From NCBI GenBank assembly GCA_035934315.1, contig DASYXZ010000296.1:1-42156 (forward strand): DNA of 42,156 nucleotides. The letters are read 5' to 3'. This DNA comes from DASYXZ01 sp035934315. Lineage in GTDB: Bacteria; Acidobacteriota; Terriglobia; UBA7540. The translations under genes were made by a program, and so were the position numbers. The number at the start of each line of letters is the position of its first letter. Position 1 is the first letter of the stretch. This document shows positions 1-8,182 of this stretch, in pieces. The notes beneath the pieces are model-generated. The model ran no database searches and had not been told where the DNA came from. It worked only from the letters and a program-made list of their open reading frames with translations.

Positions 1-2
1 CC

Positions 3-173
3 ACCAACGTCATCGAGCGATGCTTCGTGGAGGTGCGACGCCGCACCCGACCCATGGTCTGCTTCGTCAACGTCGAGAGCGTAGACCGAATCATCTACGC
101 CATCTTCAACGGAATCAATGAGAAGTGCGAATGGAAAAACCCCACCCTCCGCCTTTTTACACAAGCAGCTTGA
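3..173 (+). CDS. IS256-family transposase, C-terminal fragment
   Basis: Reading from base 3 gives 56 codons and a TGA stop at 171. The protein has the typical C-terminal end of IS256/Mutator-type transposases: an N-V-I-E-R stretch, the RRRTRPM motif, then D-R-I-I-Y-x-I-F and a short W-K-N segment before L-F-T-Q-A-A. The last Glu of the DDE triad would lie further upstream, outside the window, so completeness cannot be judged. It lies 50 bases upstream of the promoter of the next gene. The 3' end of the gene is duplicated directly downstream. Confidence 0.85.
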   Translation, partial: TNVIERCFVEVRRRTRPMVCFVNVESVDRIIYAIFNGINEKCEWKNPTLRLFTQAA

Positions 174-208
174 CATCACCTTTTTTACGCAAGCAGCTTG
201 ACATCACC
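153..208. repeat. 28-bp tandem duplication at the transposase 3' end
   Basis: Bases 153-180 and 181-208 are two adjacent copies of the same 28-base unit, with differences only at the first base and at one inner base (ACACAAG against ACGCAAG). The first copy holds the last transposase codons and the stop; the second copy repeats them outside the gene. This could be a slippage product or part of the IS right end. Confidence 0.85.
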
Positions 209-223
209 CCAATCAGGACGCGA

Positions 224-252
224 TTGACGCTTTCCCGAGTGGTTGCTAAGAT
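224..252 (+). promoter_or_regulatory. Sigma-70-like promoter for the 287-3626 run
   Basis: TTGACG at 224-229 and TAAGAT at 247-252 are separated by 17 bases, close to the sigma-70 consensus. Transcription would start near 259, about 28 bases before the TTG start at 287. It lies just downstream of the IS remnant, so the IS end does not interrupt it. Confidence 0.6.
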
Positions 253-286
253 GGCTAAGCAAATCTTAGCTTGAGGAGAAAAACAT

Positions 287-1024
287 TTGGCAAGGCTGAC
301 CCGGCACGAACTAAAAGAACACAGTTTCCAGACCGCTTATGAAGAATACGAGCATTTTGCGAGAGAACACTATCGCGAGATTTCCGCGATAGTGGGGGCG
401 GTGCTGGTAATCGTCGGTTTGGTGCTGGGGCTGAGGTATTTGATGAATCAGCAGGAAGCAGCAGCCAACGCGCAATTGGGCGACGCGCTTGAAACTTTCC
501 ACGCTTATGTAGGGACGCCGGCGCCGGGCACGCTGGGGCCTGATGCAAAAACTTTTTCCACGGCCAAAGAAAAATATACCAAGGCTCTCTCACAGTTCTC
601 CGCCATGACGAACGTCAGTGGCTTTCAAAAGCTTCTCCCGCAACAAAAGGCGGTTCGCATCGCGCGCTACCACGTGGGTTTGTGCCAGGCGGAACTGGGG
701 GATGAGGCCGGGGCCATCAAGACTCTGAACCAGGTGGTGGATGACCGGGACCCGGACATCGCGTCGCTCGCCCGCTTCGCCTTGGCGGAACAACTTGTTA
801 AGACAGGTAAAACCTCGGACGGTGTAAAAATTTTTCAAAACCTCGTTGACCATCCCACAACGGCCGTCCCCAAAGCCACGGCACAGTTTGCCTTGGCGAA
901 CGCGCTACGAGACACTCAGCCCGCTGTGGCCCGGCACATTTACGAGGGGATGGAAAGAGATTATGCGGCGGAAGCCGATGTGGTTGAATCCGTAAAACAG
1001 CAAATCGCCAGCCTACCCAGGTAA
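287..1024 (+). CDS. YfgM-like membrane-anchored TPR protein
   Basis: A 245-residue protein with a short cytoplasmic N-terminus, one membrane segment at about residues 34-52 (IVGAVLVIVGLVLGLRYL) and a periplasmic helical region of TPR type (about 55-245). This is the layout of the TPR_21/YfgM family, which in Escherichia coli is an ancillary SecYEG subunit that works with PpiD. The start is a TTG at 287, preceded by GAGGAG at 272-277; no better ATG exists. It is the first gene of a plus-strand run with ETF-QO (27-base gap) and the acyltransferase. The family assignment comes from architecture and the N-terminal pattern (H-S-F-Q-T-A-Y-E-E-Y); the exact role in this phylum is an inference. Confidence 0.75.
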   Translation: MARLTRHELKEHSFQTAYEEYEHFAREHYREISAIVGAVLVIVGLVLGLRYLMNQQEAAANAQLGDALETFHAYVGTPAPGTLGPDAKTFSTAKEKYTKALSQFSAMTNVSGFQKLLPQQKAVRIARYHVGLCQAELGDEAGAIKTLNQVVDDRDPDIASLARFALAEQLVKTGKTSDGVKIFQNLVDHPTTAVPKATAQFALANALRDTQPAVARHIYEGMERDYAAEADVVESVKQQIASLPR

Positions 1025-1051
1025 GCCCAGGCTGCGGGCCTCAACTGACTC

Positions 1052-2755
1052 ATGGCTGATATCGCGCGTGAGACCCTCGAAACTGACGTGCTCATCGTCG
1101 GGGCCGGTCCCGCCGGACTGAGTTGCGCATTACGTCTGGCGCAACTTTTCAAAGAACACAATGAGAAAGTTCAGCAGGGCGGCACTGCGGCCGCTTCTGG
1201 CGCACTGCGTCTGAGAGCGGAAAATATCTATATTCTTGAAAAGTCGGATGAGATTGGCGCGCATTGCCTTTCCGGCGCGGTCCTTGACCCACGAGCGCTC
1301 CGTGAGCTCGTCCCTGACTTTGAGGCTCAGGGGGCGCCGCTTGAAACGCCGGTAACGCGCGACTCGGTTTATTACCTGACGAGAACGGGCCAGTGGAAAC
1401 TCCCCATCAATCCTCCCTTCCTGCGGAATCACGGGCACTACATCATCTCCCTTAACAAATTCGTAAAGTGGATGGGCGAGCGGGCGGAGCAAGCGGGCGT
1501 GAACCTCTTTGCGGGCTTTGCGGGCGCGGAAGTGCTTTATGAAGGATCGCGCGTTGTCGGGGTGCGCACCGGTGATAAGGGTGTCGACCGGAACGGAAAT
1601 CAAAAAGCAAACTTCCAGCCCGGTTACGACCTTCGCGCCAAAGTTACGGTTTTCGCGGAGGGGCCGCGCGGCTCGCTGGCCAAGCAATTGATTGCGAGGC
1701 TTGGTCTCGACCGCGGACGCAATCCGCAGGTTTATACACTGGGCGTAAAAGAGCTGTGGGAGGTTCCGGCCGGGCGAATCCGGCGCGGCGAAGTGATCCA
1801 CACCGCGGGCTGGCCGCTTAGCTCGCGACAGTTTGGCGGTGGTTTCATCTATGCCCTTTCAGATACGCGCGTGTCGATCGGCCTGGTTGCGGGCCTCGAT
1901 TATGAAGATCCGCGCTTTGATCCTCACAACGCCTTCCAGCTATTAAAGACCCATCCCCGCGTGAAATATATTCTCGAAGGCGGGGAGATGATTCGCTACG
2001 GCGCGAAAACAATCCCCGAGGGCGGATACTTTTCCATTCCTTCCACGGCCATGGACGGCGCACTGATAGTGGGCGATTCCGCCGGATTTTTGAACTCTCA
2101 GCGATTGAAAGGCATTCACCTGGCCATGAAGACCGGCATGCTGGCGGCAGAGACTATCTTTGCGGCGCTGCTCAAGCCCGATACTTCGGCGGGCGCGCTC
2201 AAGAAATTCCAAGACCTCTGGCAGTCGGCCTGGGTGAAAGACGAATTGTGGAAAGTGCGGAATTTTCATCAGGGATTCGAACACGGCTTTTGGAGCGGAG
2301 CGGTGCATGGCGCGCTGCAATTCGTAACCGGGGGGCGGGGTGTCCGCGCCCGGTACTCATCGCGGCCTGATCACGAACACATGAAACATCTTGCTGAATT
2401 TGCCGACCATGCCTACGAGCGAGTGAAGCCGGACGGAAAGCTGACGTTTGACAAACTTTCCGATGTCTACCACTCCGCCACTCATCACGAAGAAGATCAG
2501 CCTTCACATTTGAAGATTGCTGATTTCGATATCTGCAATAATCGCTGCCCTTTGGAGTATGGCAACCCCTGCCAGTTTTTTTGTCCCGCCGCCGTCTACG
2601 AAATGGAAAACAATCCGGACGGCGAGGGCATTCACTTGAAGCTCAACCCTTCCAATTGCGTTCACTGTAAAACTTGCGATATCGCCGACCCTTACGAGAT
2701 CATCACATGGGTGTGTCCCGAAGGAGGGGGCGGGCCGCACTACGACGGGATGTGA
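1052..2755 (+). CDS. Electron transfer flavoprotein-ubiquinone oxidoreductase
   Basis: ETF-QO (ETFDH) passes electrons from electron transfer flavoprotein to quinone at the membrane, linking fatty-acid and amino-acid dehydrogenases to the respiratory chain. The 567 residues match the full-length family. The FAD-binding motif GAGPAG is at residues 17-22; a second FAD region follows near residue 340 (a GDSAGFLN stretch). The C-terminal ferredoxin-like domain carries the [4Fe-4S] cysteines, seen in NCVHCKTCDI and the final WVCPEGGGGPHY, and the family sequence NRCPLEYGNPCQ is also present. The ATG at 1052 is 27 bases after the TPR gene. No ETF alpha/beta genes lie in the window, so its partner must be encoded elsewhere. 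Confidence 0.95.
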   Translation: MADIARETLETDVLIVGAGPAGLSCALRLAQLFKEHNEKVQQGGTAAASGALRLRAENIYILEKSDEIGAHCLSGAVLDPRALRELVPDFEAQGAPLETPVTRDSVYYLTRTGQWKLPINPPFLRNHGHYIISLNKFVKWMGERAEQAGVNLFAGFAGAEVLYEGSRVVGVRTGDKGVDRNGNQKANFQPGYDLRAKVTVFAEGPRGSLAKQLIARLGLDRGRNPQVYTLGVKELWEVPAGRIRRGEVIHTAGWPLSSRQFGGGFIYALSDTRVSIGLVAGLDYEDPRFDPHNAFQLLKTHPRVKYILEGGEMIRYGAKTIPEGGYFSIPSTAMDGALIVGDSAGFLNSQRLKGIHLAMKTGMLAAETIFAALLKPDTSAGALKKFQDLWQSAWVKDELWKVRNFHQGFEHGFWSGAVHGALQFVTGGRGVRARYSSRPDHEHMKHLAEFADHAYERVKPDGKLTFDKLSDVYHSATHHEEDQPSHLKIADFDICNNRCPLEYGNPCQFFCPAAVYEMENNPDGEGIHLKLNPSNCVHCKTCDIADPYEIITWVCPEGGGGPHYDGM

Positions 2756-2825
2756 ATTGCGGAAGTTCAATGGACTTCAAACCCTCCATCGCGCTGCGGC
2801 CTCCCGCGCCCGGCCCGGCGTTATA

Positions 2826-3626
2826 ATGCAATTTATGACTGACGCTCGGAACAAAATCGCCAGCGCCCCGCCCGGCACAATGCCGGCGCCGGAATTGGCG
2901 GTGAACGAAAAGCCAGCCGAAAACGCGCGGACTTTCACTCGCTGGGAGCGGGCGAAGATTTTCGTCGCCACATGGATTGGCCATTTCGCCCTGCTGCTGA
3001 TCGGACGGAGCCTGCGCTGGGAAATTATCGGATGGAATAACTACGAAGCGGCGCGCCAGATGGGAAAGAGTTTTATCGTGACCTGCTGGCATTGCGAAAT
3101 ATTTTCCGGCGTCTGGTTCTGGAGAAAGCGCGGCATGGTGGTGATGGTCAGCCAGAATTTCGACGGCGAGTACATCGCGCGAATCATCAGGAAGCACGGA
3201 TACGGCGTGGCCCGCGGCTCAAGCAGCCGCAGCGCGTCACGCGTATTGGTGGAAATGATTCGTGCCCTGAGGGAGGGCCATGAGGCCGCGGTGACGGTGG
3301 ACGGGCCTCGCGGGCCCCGCCACATTGCGAAACCCGGTGTCGTTCTGCTCTCCAAAGCGACGGGAGCGGCGATTCTTTGCTTCCATATCGTCCCGCGCCG
3401 AGCCTGGGTTTTCAGGAAAAGTTGGGACCGGACTGAGATTCCCCATCCTTTCACCCGCACCACTATTTTTATCGCGCCACCGCTGGTGGTGGGCCCAGAA
3501 GCGGGCGAGGAGGAGCAGGCGCAAAAGCTCCGTGAAGTTCAGGAGACTCTTGATGGATTGGTCCGGCAATCCGAAGCATGGGTGGATAAAGCAGAAACAG
3601 GCAGGAGAATGGCAAGGGACAAATAA
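2826..3626 (+). CDS. DUF374 lysophospholipid acyltransferase-like protein
   Basis: The protein belongs to the DUF374 group, a branch of the lysophospholipid/lipid A acyltransferase superfamily. A hydrophobic segment (IFVATWIGHFALLLIG) precedes the W-H-C-E-I motif that stands in for the HX4D-type active site, and the family sequences SQNFDGEYIARIIRKHGYG and VDGPRGPRH follow. It is expected to act at the inner membrane on an acyl acceptor that cannot be read from sequence. The reading frame stays open upstream to a TTG at 2757, but that start would overlap nothing useful and has no ribosome site; ATG at 2826 or 2835 is preferred. A TATAAT sits at 2822-2827, so the message could begin almost at the 2835 ATG. 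It may also be cotranscribed with ETF-QO, 70 bases upstream. Confidence 0.85.
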   Translation: MQFMTDARNKIASAPPGTMPAPELAVNEKPAENARTFTRWERAKIFVATWIGHFALLLIGRSLRWEIIGWNNYEAARQMGKSFIVTCWHCEIFSGVWFWRKRGMVVMVSQNFDGEYIARIIRKHGYGVARGSSSRSASRVLVEMIRALREGHEAAVTVDGPRGPRHIAKPGVVLLSKATGAAILCFHIVPRRAWVFRKSWDRTEIPHPFTRTTIFIAPPLVVGPEAGEEEQAQKLREVQETLDGLVRQSEAWVDKAETGRRMARDK

Positions 3627-3660
3627 TAAACCACAACAAATTAAGTAAGCACATGCGGTG

Positions 3661-4272
3661 CTATTTATTGTCCACAATGCGTTTTAGCTTTGAGAAAACC
3701 TCTCCCACTTCTTTGCGAGTGTTTTCCAAGCTCCCTGAACAGTCAATCAGGAAGTCAGCTCGCCGCCGCTTTTCCTCCACCGGCATCTGAACGGCGATTC
3801 GAAGTTCTGCATCCGCATGCGAGAGGCCTGTCTTGGCCATCAGCCGTTGGCTCTGCTGTGCCGGCAGGCACCAGGCCACGATTACCTTGCGGAATTTACC
3901 GCCAATACCTGATTCGAAAATCAACGCCGCATCGACAATAATGACATCACGCGGATTTGTAGCTTCGTATTCTTCCGCTAGTTGCTCAACGCGCTCGCGA
4001 ATTCTCGGATGCAAAATCGCATTCAGCTCGGCGAGTTTTGCGGCCTCGGCAAAAACAATCTTGCCCAAATCACCACGATCAATTACTCCCGTCGCGTCAA
4101 GGATGCCCGCGCCGAAATGCTGAACCACTTCTTGATACGCAGGCAGCGGAGGACGGAGAAGTTCGTGGCCGAGTTGATCGGCATCAATCACTTTTGCGCC
4201 CAATTCTTCGAACATTCGGGCCGCGGTACTTTTGCCTGATGCGACCCCGCCGGTGAGTCCAAAGTAGGCCAT
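3661..4272 (-). CDS. coaE: Dephospho-CoA kinase
   Basis: CoaE phosphorylates the 3' hydroxyl of dephospho-CoA, the last step of coenzyme A synthesis. The 203 residues are the usual length. The P-loop TGGVASGKST occupies residues 7-16, followed by the family's D-A-D-Q-L-G-H substrate region, and the LID/CoA region ends in a D-F-L-I-D motif. The ATG at 4272 gives the motif its normal distance from the N-terminus; no strong ribosome site is visible. It ends 34 bases from the convergent acyltransferase gene and lies downstream of folD on the same strand, separated by 185 bases with two hairpins. Confidence 0.95.
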   Translation of the reverse strand: MAYFGLTGGVASGKSTAARMFEELGAKVIDADQLGHELLRPPLPAYQEVVQHFGAGILDATGVIDRGDLGKIVFAEAAKLAELNAILHPRIRERVEQLAEEYEATNPRDVIIVDAALIFESGIGGKFRKVIVAWCLPAQQSQRLMAKTGLSHADAELRIAVQMPVEEKRRRADFLIDCSGSLENTRKEVGEVFSKLKRIVDNK

Positions 4273-4330
4273 GGTAATTTGTCAGTCGTCAGTAGTCGGT
4301 CGCCCGCGATGTTCGCTTTGCAACTCTAAA

Positions 4331-4405
4331 GGGGAAGTAAGGAACCGTCCATCCACCCCGCTTCCCCTGATCTTGAATTGATCAATAGGGTGCCGGGAGC
4401 ACCCT
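4331..4405. terminator. Two hairpins between folD and coaE
   Basis: AGGGTGC/GCACCCT with a five-base loop lies at 4387-4405 and GGGGAAG/CTTCCCC with a long loop spans 4331-4367. Both follow the folD stop on the minus strand. Neither is followed by a clear T run, so they may be weak or factor-dependent terminators, or unrelated structure. Confidence 0.3.
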
Positions 4406-4457
4406 AAATTTCGGCGAGTTATTTCATTTCCCTTACACAATAATATGTGCACCTCAA

Positions 4458-5384
4458 CTAGGATCGCGAGCCTCTTCTTGCTCGAGCTGCCTGAACCGTG
4501 TTGACCATCAGCATGGCGATGGTTAATGGCCCCACGCCGCCGGGTACAGGCGTGTAGGCGCCGGCTTTGTCTTTCACGTCCTCCGGCTGCACGTCGCCGA
4601 TCAGAACAGAACCTTTGGCTTCGAATTCCCGAAGCGCGAAAGCGGGATCGTGAAAAATCCCGCGAATTTCCTCAGGCGTCGTCAGGCGATTCATGCCCAC
4701 GTCAATCACGGTGGCGCCAGGCTTGATATATTCTGCCGTTACAAGGGACGGCTTGCCGATTGCGGCCACCAGAATATCCCCCTCACGAGCCACCAAGGGC
4801 AAGTCGCGCGTGCGCGAATGGCAAATCGTTACAGTTGCGTGGTTGTGGAGCAAAAGCATGGCTACGGGCTTTCCCACAATATCACTGCGCCCGATCACCA
4901 CGGCTCGCGCGCCCCTCATGGGAATCTGGCTACGCTTGAGAATTTCTATGATGCCCGCCGGCGTGCAAGGCACGAGCCCAGGCCGCCCGCTAACGAGATT
5001 ACCCATATTAACGGGATGAAATCCGTCCACATCCTTCGCGGGGTCCACGGCCATGAGCACGCGCTTTGAATCAACCTGCGGCGGGAGCGGTAGTTGGATC
5101 AAAATTCCGTCAATCTCGTTCCGGCGGTTAAGGTTTTCAACCAACTCCAGAAGTTGTGCCGTGGTGGTCTCGGAAGGCAATTCGATTTTTTCACTATAGA
5201 GTCCGAGAGCAGCGCACGTTTTCACTTTGCTGCGAACGTAAATCTGCGAGGCAGGATCATCGCCTGTCAGGACAGCGGCCAGCCCGGGCGTGATGCCCGC
5301 TCGCTTTAAGGCTTCAATTTGTGCGGACAGCTCCGCCTTGATATCGTCGCGAATTTTGCTGCCGTTCAGAACGCGCGCGCTCAC
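4458..5384 (-). CDS. folD: Bifunctional methylene-THF dehydrogenase/cyclohydrolase
   Basis: FolD interconverts 5,10-methylene-, methenyl- and 10-formyl-tetrahydrofolate, using NADP, in the cytoplasm. The 308 residues include the catalytic Tyr/Lys region (IYVRSKVKTC), the signature DGILIQLPLP, the Rossmann motif GRSDIVGKPVA and the C-terminal PGGVGPLTIAML. The start is a GTG at 5384 with AAGGAG six bases upstream on the minus strand, which fixes it. The C-terminal tail is slightly longer than usual and ends in an Arg/Ser-rich stretch. It is divergent from maf with 109 bases between the starts. Confidence 0.95.
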   Translation of the reverse strand: MSARVLNGSKIRDDIKAELSAQIEALKRAGITPGLAAVLTGDDPASQIYVRSKVKTCAALGLYSEKIELPSETTTAQLLELVENLNRRNEIDGILIQLPLPPQVDSKRVLMAVDPAKDVDGFHPVNMGNLVSGRPGLVPCTPAGIIEILKRSQIPMRGARAVVIGRSDIVGKPVAMLLLHNHATVTICHSRTRDLPLVAREGDILVAAIGKPSLVTAEYIKPGATVIDVGMNRLTTPEEIRGIFHDPAFALREFEAKGSVLIGDVQPEDVKDKAGAYTPVPGGVGPLTIAMLMVNTVQAARARRGSRS

Positions 5385-5453
5385 CAGAGTCTCCTTAAAA
5401 CTTTCCGGTCATGCGAGTTTAGTATACCCGAGGCGGCGGCGAATTAAGCCAGC

Positions 5454-5483
5454 TTGTGGGTGACGGCGCCGCTCTCTTATAAT
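5454..5483 (+). promoter_or_regulatory. Promoter of maf
   Basis: A perfect TATAAT lies at 5478-5483, with TTGTGG 18 bases upstream at 5454-5459. A start about seven bases after the -10 would fall near 5490, four bases before the ATG at 5494, so the message would have almost no leader. Confidence 0.5.
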
Positions 5484-5493
5484 CGTGGCCGCC

Positions 5494-6069
5494 ATGCGCT
5501 TGATTCTTGCCTCCAAATCTCCACGTCGAGAAGAGTTGTTGCGCCGCGCCGGATTTACCTTCGAGACACGGGTGAGCCAGATCGACGAAATCCCCCAGGT
5601 GGGCGAATCCGCGGAGGAGTTTACCTGCCGAATCGCGTGCGATAAAGCACGGGCAGCGGCAGCTTTTGCCCAACCGGGCAACTTGGTGCTGGGCGCTGAT
5701 ACTGTCGTGGTGGTGGATGGGCAAATCCTTGGCAAGCCGGCAGGCCCTGACGACGCGGCACGGATGGTTCGTCAACTCGCCGGCCGCACTCACCGCGTGA
5801 TTACGGGAGTGTGCCTGGTGCTTGTTCCAGACCGCGTTGAAGCTTTGAAGACTGAAGTCACTCTCGTCACCTTCGTCCCTTTGGAAGAACAGGAAATCCA
5901 GGATTATGTTCAGAGTGGCGAATCCATGGACAAGGCCGGAGCTTATGCCATCCAGGGATTGGCTTCCAAATTTGTAGCGCGCATCGAGGGCAGCTATTCC
6001 AACGTGGTCGGCCTGCCCATTCATCTCGTTTATGAAATTCTGAAACCCTTCCTGGATGATCGCCCATAG
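5494..6069 (+). CDS. maf: Maf-type nucleotide pyrophosphatase
   Basis: Maf proteins hydrolyse non-canonical or excess nucleoside triphosphates to monophosphates. The 191-residue protein begins MRLILASKSPRREELL, with the diagnostic S-x-S-P-R-R at residues 7-12, and carries the GADTVVVVDG segment that holds the catalytic Asp and the later DKAGAYAIQG motif. The DTVV and DKAGAYA types point to the YhdE (dTTP/UTP) branch. A GTG nine bases upstream is also in frame, but the ATG at 5494 gives the normal N-terminus. It converges with selB, 18 bases apart. Confidence 0.93.
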   Translation: MRLILASKSPRREELLRRAGFTFETRVSQIDEIPQVGESAEEFTCRIACDKARAAAAFAQPGNLVLGADTVVVVDGQILGKPAGPDDAARMVRQLAGRTHRVITGVCLVLVPDRVEALKTEVTLVTFVPLEEQEIQDYVQSGESMDKAGAYAIQGLASKFVARIEGSYSNVVGLPIHLVYEILKPFLDDRP

Positions 6070-6087
6070 CTTATCGGACGCATCTCA

Positions 6088-8073
6088 TCAAATTATAATC
6101 CGTTCATCGCCCTGGCGGCGCGTCACGCGTTCGCGGTCTAAATACTCCAGCAACGGGATGGCATATTTTCGACTCAGGCCGGTAATCTCCTTGAACACGC
6201 CCACGTTAAACCGATTGTTTTGGCTTTTGCGCCGCACCAGTAACTCCCGGAGATTCATTAGCGCGGCTTGATGAAAAATCAGATCGTCCGCCACTTTCTC
6301 AAGCACTTTTTCCTTGAGCAAAATCTGCAGGATTTTTTCCGCGCGGGGGCGATCGATTCGCAGCGATCCAAGAACCTTTTTCGCGCTGGGCACGGTAAGG
6401 CCGGCTTTTTCGAAAGCGCGACTGATCTCTTCTTTTGCACCTGCTTCTTCGGGGCTTAATTGAATTTCACGTCCAACCAGGCGAACCAGTTCCCCTTGAA
6501 CCATCAGTTTGCCCTCGCTGCTGAGCGCCAGGAGAACGGCGTTAAAAAGCAGCGGCGATGGCAACACGATTTCCCGATGCATCGGTTTGGAGTTATCCGA
6601 ATTGATTGTCTGCGGCAGACCAACCGCCATGGGAAGCCTGCCCCGCATATCCTCTTTGGATAACCCGGGTACCAGTGGATGAGTCTTGTGAAATTGTTCG
6701 AGTTGCCGAATCACTTCTTGCGTGAGATTTTTGAACTGTTGTGAATGAACAAAAAGTGTCGGCGGTGACCCGAAAATAATCAAACGTTTCTGTTCTTGCA
6801 ATATCCTGCCAATCCTAAAAACCTCGGAAAGTTCCCATCCGGTCCGCGCAACAAGGGCGGCGGCGGTAACCTCGCCCGACTGTTGCACCAGAATTTCCAG
6901 CCGGGCTTCCGGGGCACCTTGCTCGAGTATTTCGAGGAACGAGCGAACTCCTTCGCCTGCGGCCCGGTGTTTGGCTGGCAAGTTGTCCAGCACGGTCCCC
7001 CCGGCCAGCGTAATCAAAGGAGAGAATTGGCGCAGGATGAACCGATCGCCGGGAAGAAATAGTCCGGCCGCGGCAAGACCCAGTTGAGCATACGCGCGTT
7101 CACCCGGCTTGAGTTCCTTTGCGCCGAGCAGGGTCACCCGCGCCATAGTTTCCGTCGTCCCACAGTGGAAGTGAACGGTGGCGTAATTTTTCAGAGGGCG
7201 CACAGAGGGGAGGAGGTTCAAGGCGCAATCAAGGCGGGTGGTGGTTTTAAAGAGGCCCGGTGGCGCAAGCACCATGCCGCGTGCCAACTCTCGCGCATCA
7301 ACGCCCACCAGGTTCAACGCGATTCGCTGGCCTGCGGAGGCTTGCGCGGCAGGCTGGTTGTGGACTTCGATCCCCCGCACGCGCGCGTGGCGGCCCAAAG
7401 GATAAATTTCTACTTCCTCTTCTTTTTGAATTCTTCCCGAGATGAGCGTTCCCGTAACCACCGGGCCAAAACCCTTCATCACAAAGGCGCGATCAATGGG
7501 CAGGCGGAAGGGTCGATCAATCGATTTGGGCACGATCGCAAGACTCAGCCGCTGAAGCTCGGCTTTCAACCGATCGAACCCATTCCCCGTCCGCGCACTG
7601 ACAGGCACAATGGGCGCGCCTTCAAGGAATGAGCCCTTTGTGAGATCCTGGATTTCCAGCGCCACGAGATCAAGAATCTCAGGTCTTACAAGATCAGACT
7701 TGGTGATCACCACAAGACCGCTGCGAATGCCCAGCAATTTACAAATGTCGAAGTGCTCGCGAGTTTGTGGCTTGATCGATTCATCAGCCGCCACCACCAG
7801 AAGTACCAGATCAATTCCCCCCACACCAGCCAGCATGTTTTTAACAAAGCGCTCGTGGCCTGGAACATCCACAAAGGCGACCCGCAAATTCTCCGTCAGG
7901 TCTAAGTGGGCAAAACCAAGGTCAATGGTGATACCGCGCCGTTTTTCCTCCGCCAAACGATCGGGGTCCGTCCCGGTCAAAGACTTCACCAGCGCTGATT
8001 TTCCATGGTCAATATGACCGGCCGTGCCCACGATCACATATTTCATCAGCGCGCCTGCAGTTTTTTCTGACAT
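6088..8073 (-). CDS. selB: Selenocysteine-specific elongation factor
   Basis: SelB carries Sec-tRNA to UGA codons that are followed by a SECIS hairpin. The 661-residue protein has the GTPase motifs GTAGHIDHGKS (residues 16-26), DVPGH (69-73) and TKSD (124-127), two beta-barrel domains, and a C-terminal half of winged-helix repeats that ends in Y-L-D-R-E-R-V-T-R-R, as in bacterial SelB. The family start is probably the internal ATG ten codons in (8046), giving MKYVIVGTAGH; the 8073 ATG is also possible and neither has a clear ribosome site. No selA, selD or tRNA-Sec is in the window. The upstream same-strand neighbour is a secreted HEAT-like protein, with no obvious link. Confidence 0.95.
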   Translation of the reverse strand: MSEKTAGALMKYVIVGTAGHIDHGKSALVKSLTGTDPDRLAEEKRRGITIDLGFAHLDLTENLRVAFVDVPGHERFVKNMLAGVGGIDLVLLVVAADESIKPQTREHFDICKLLGIRSGLVVITKSDLVRPEILDLVALEIQDLTKGSFLEGAPIVPVSARTGNGFDRLKAELQRLSLAIVPKSIDRPFRLPIDRAFVMKGFGPVVTGTLISGRIQKEEEVEIYPLGRHARVRGIEVHNQPAAQASAGQRIALNLVGVDARELARGMVLAPPGLFKTTTRLDCALNLLPSVRPLKNYATVHFHCGTTETMARVTLLGAKELKPGERAYAQLGLAAAGLFLPGDRFILRQFSPLITLAGGTVLDNLPAKHRAAGEGVRSFLEILEQGAPEARLEILVQQSGEVTAAALVARTGWELSEVFRIGRILQEQKRLIIFGSPPTLFVHSQQFKNLTQEVIRQLEQFHKTHPLVPGLSKEDMRGRLPMAVGLPQTINSDNSKPMHREIVLPSPLLFNAVLLALSSEGKLMVQGELVRLVGREIQLSPEEAGAKEEISRAFEKAGLTVPSAKKVLGSLRIDRPRAEKILQILLKEKVLEKVADDLIFHQAALMNLRELLVRRKSQNNRFNVGVFKEITGLSRKYAIPLLEYLDRERVTRRQGDERIII

Positions 8074-8182
8074 TCTTGGAATTGAATTTCCATCTCTGAA
8101 AATATGCTGTGAAGGTCGGCGCGCGCCCTGGCTGATTCAAAAAGCCGGCCTCACTTCGCGAGCCGAAGGATGTTGATTCGCC

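Noticed and set aside
8074..8182. Possible tRNA-Sec between selB and its upstream neighbour
   Set aside because: Neither strand shows a long acceptor arm, a T loop or a UCA anticodon arm.
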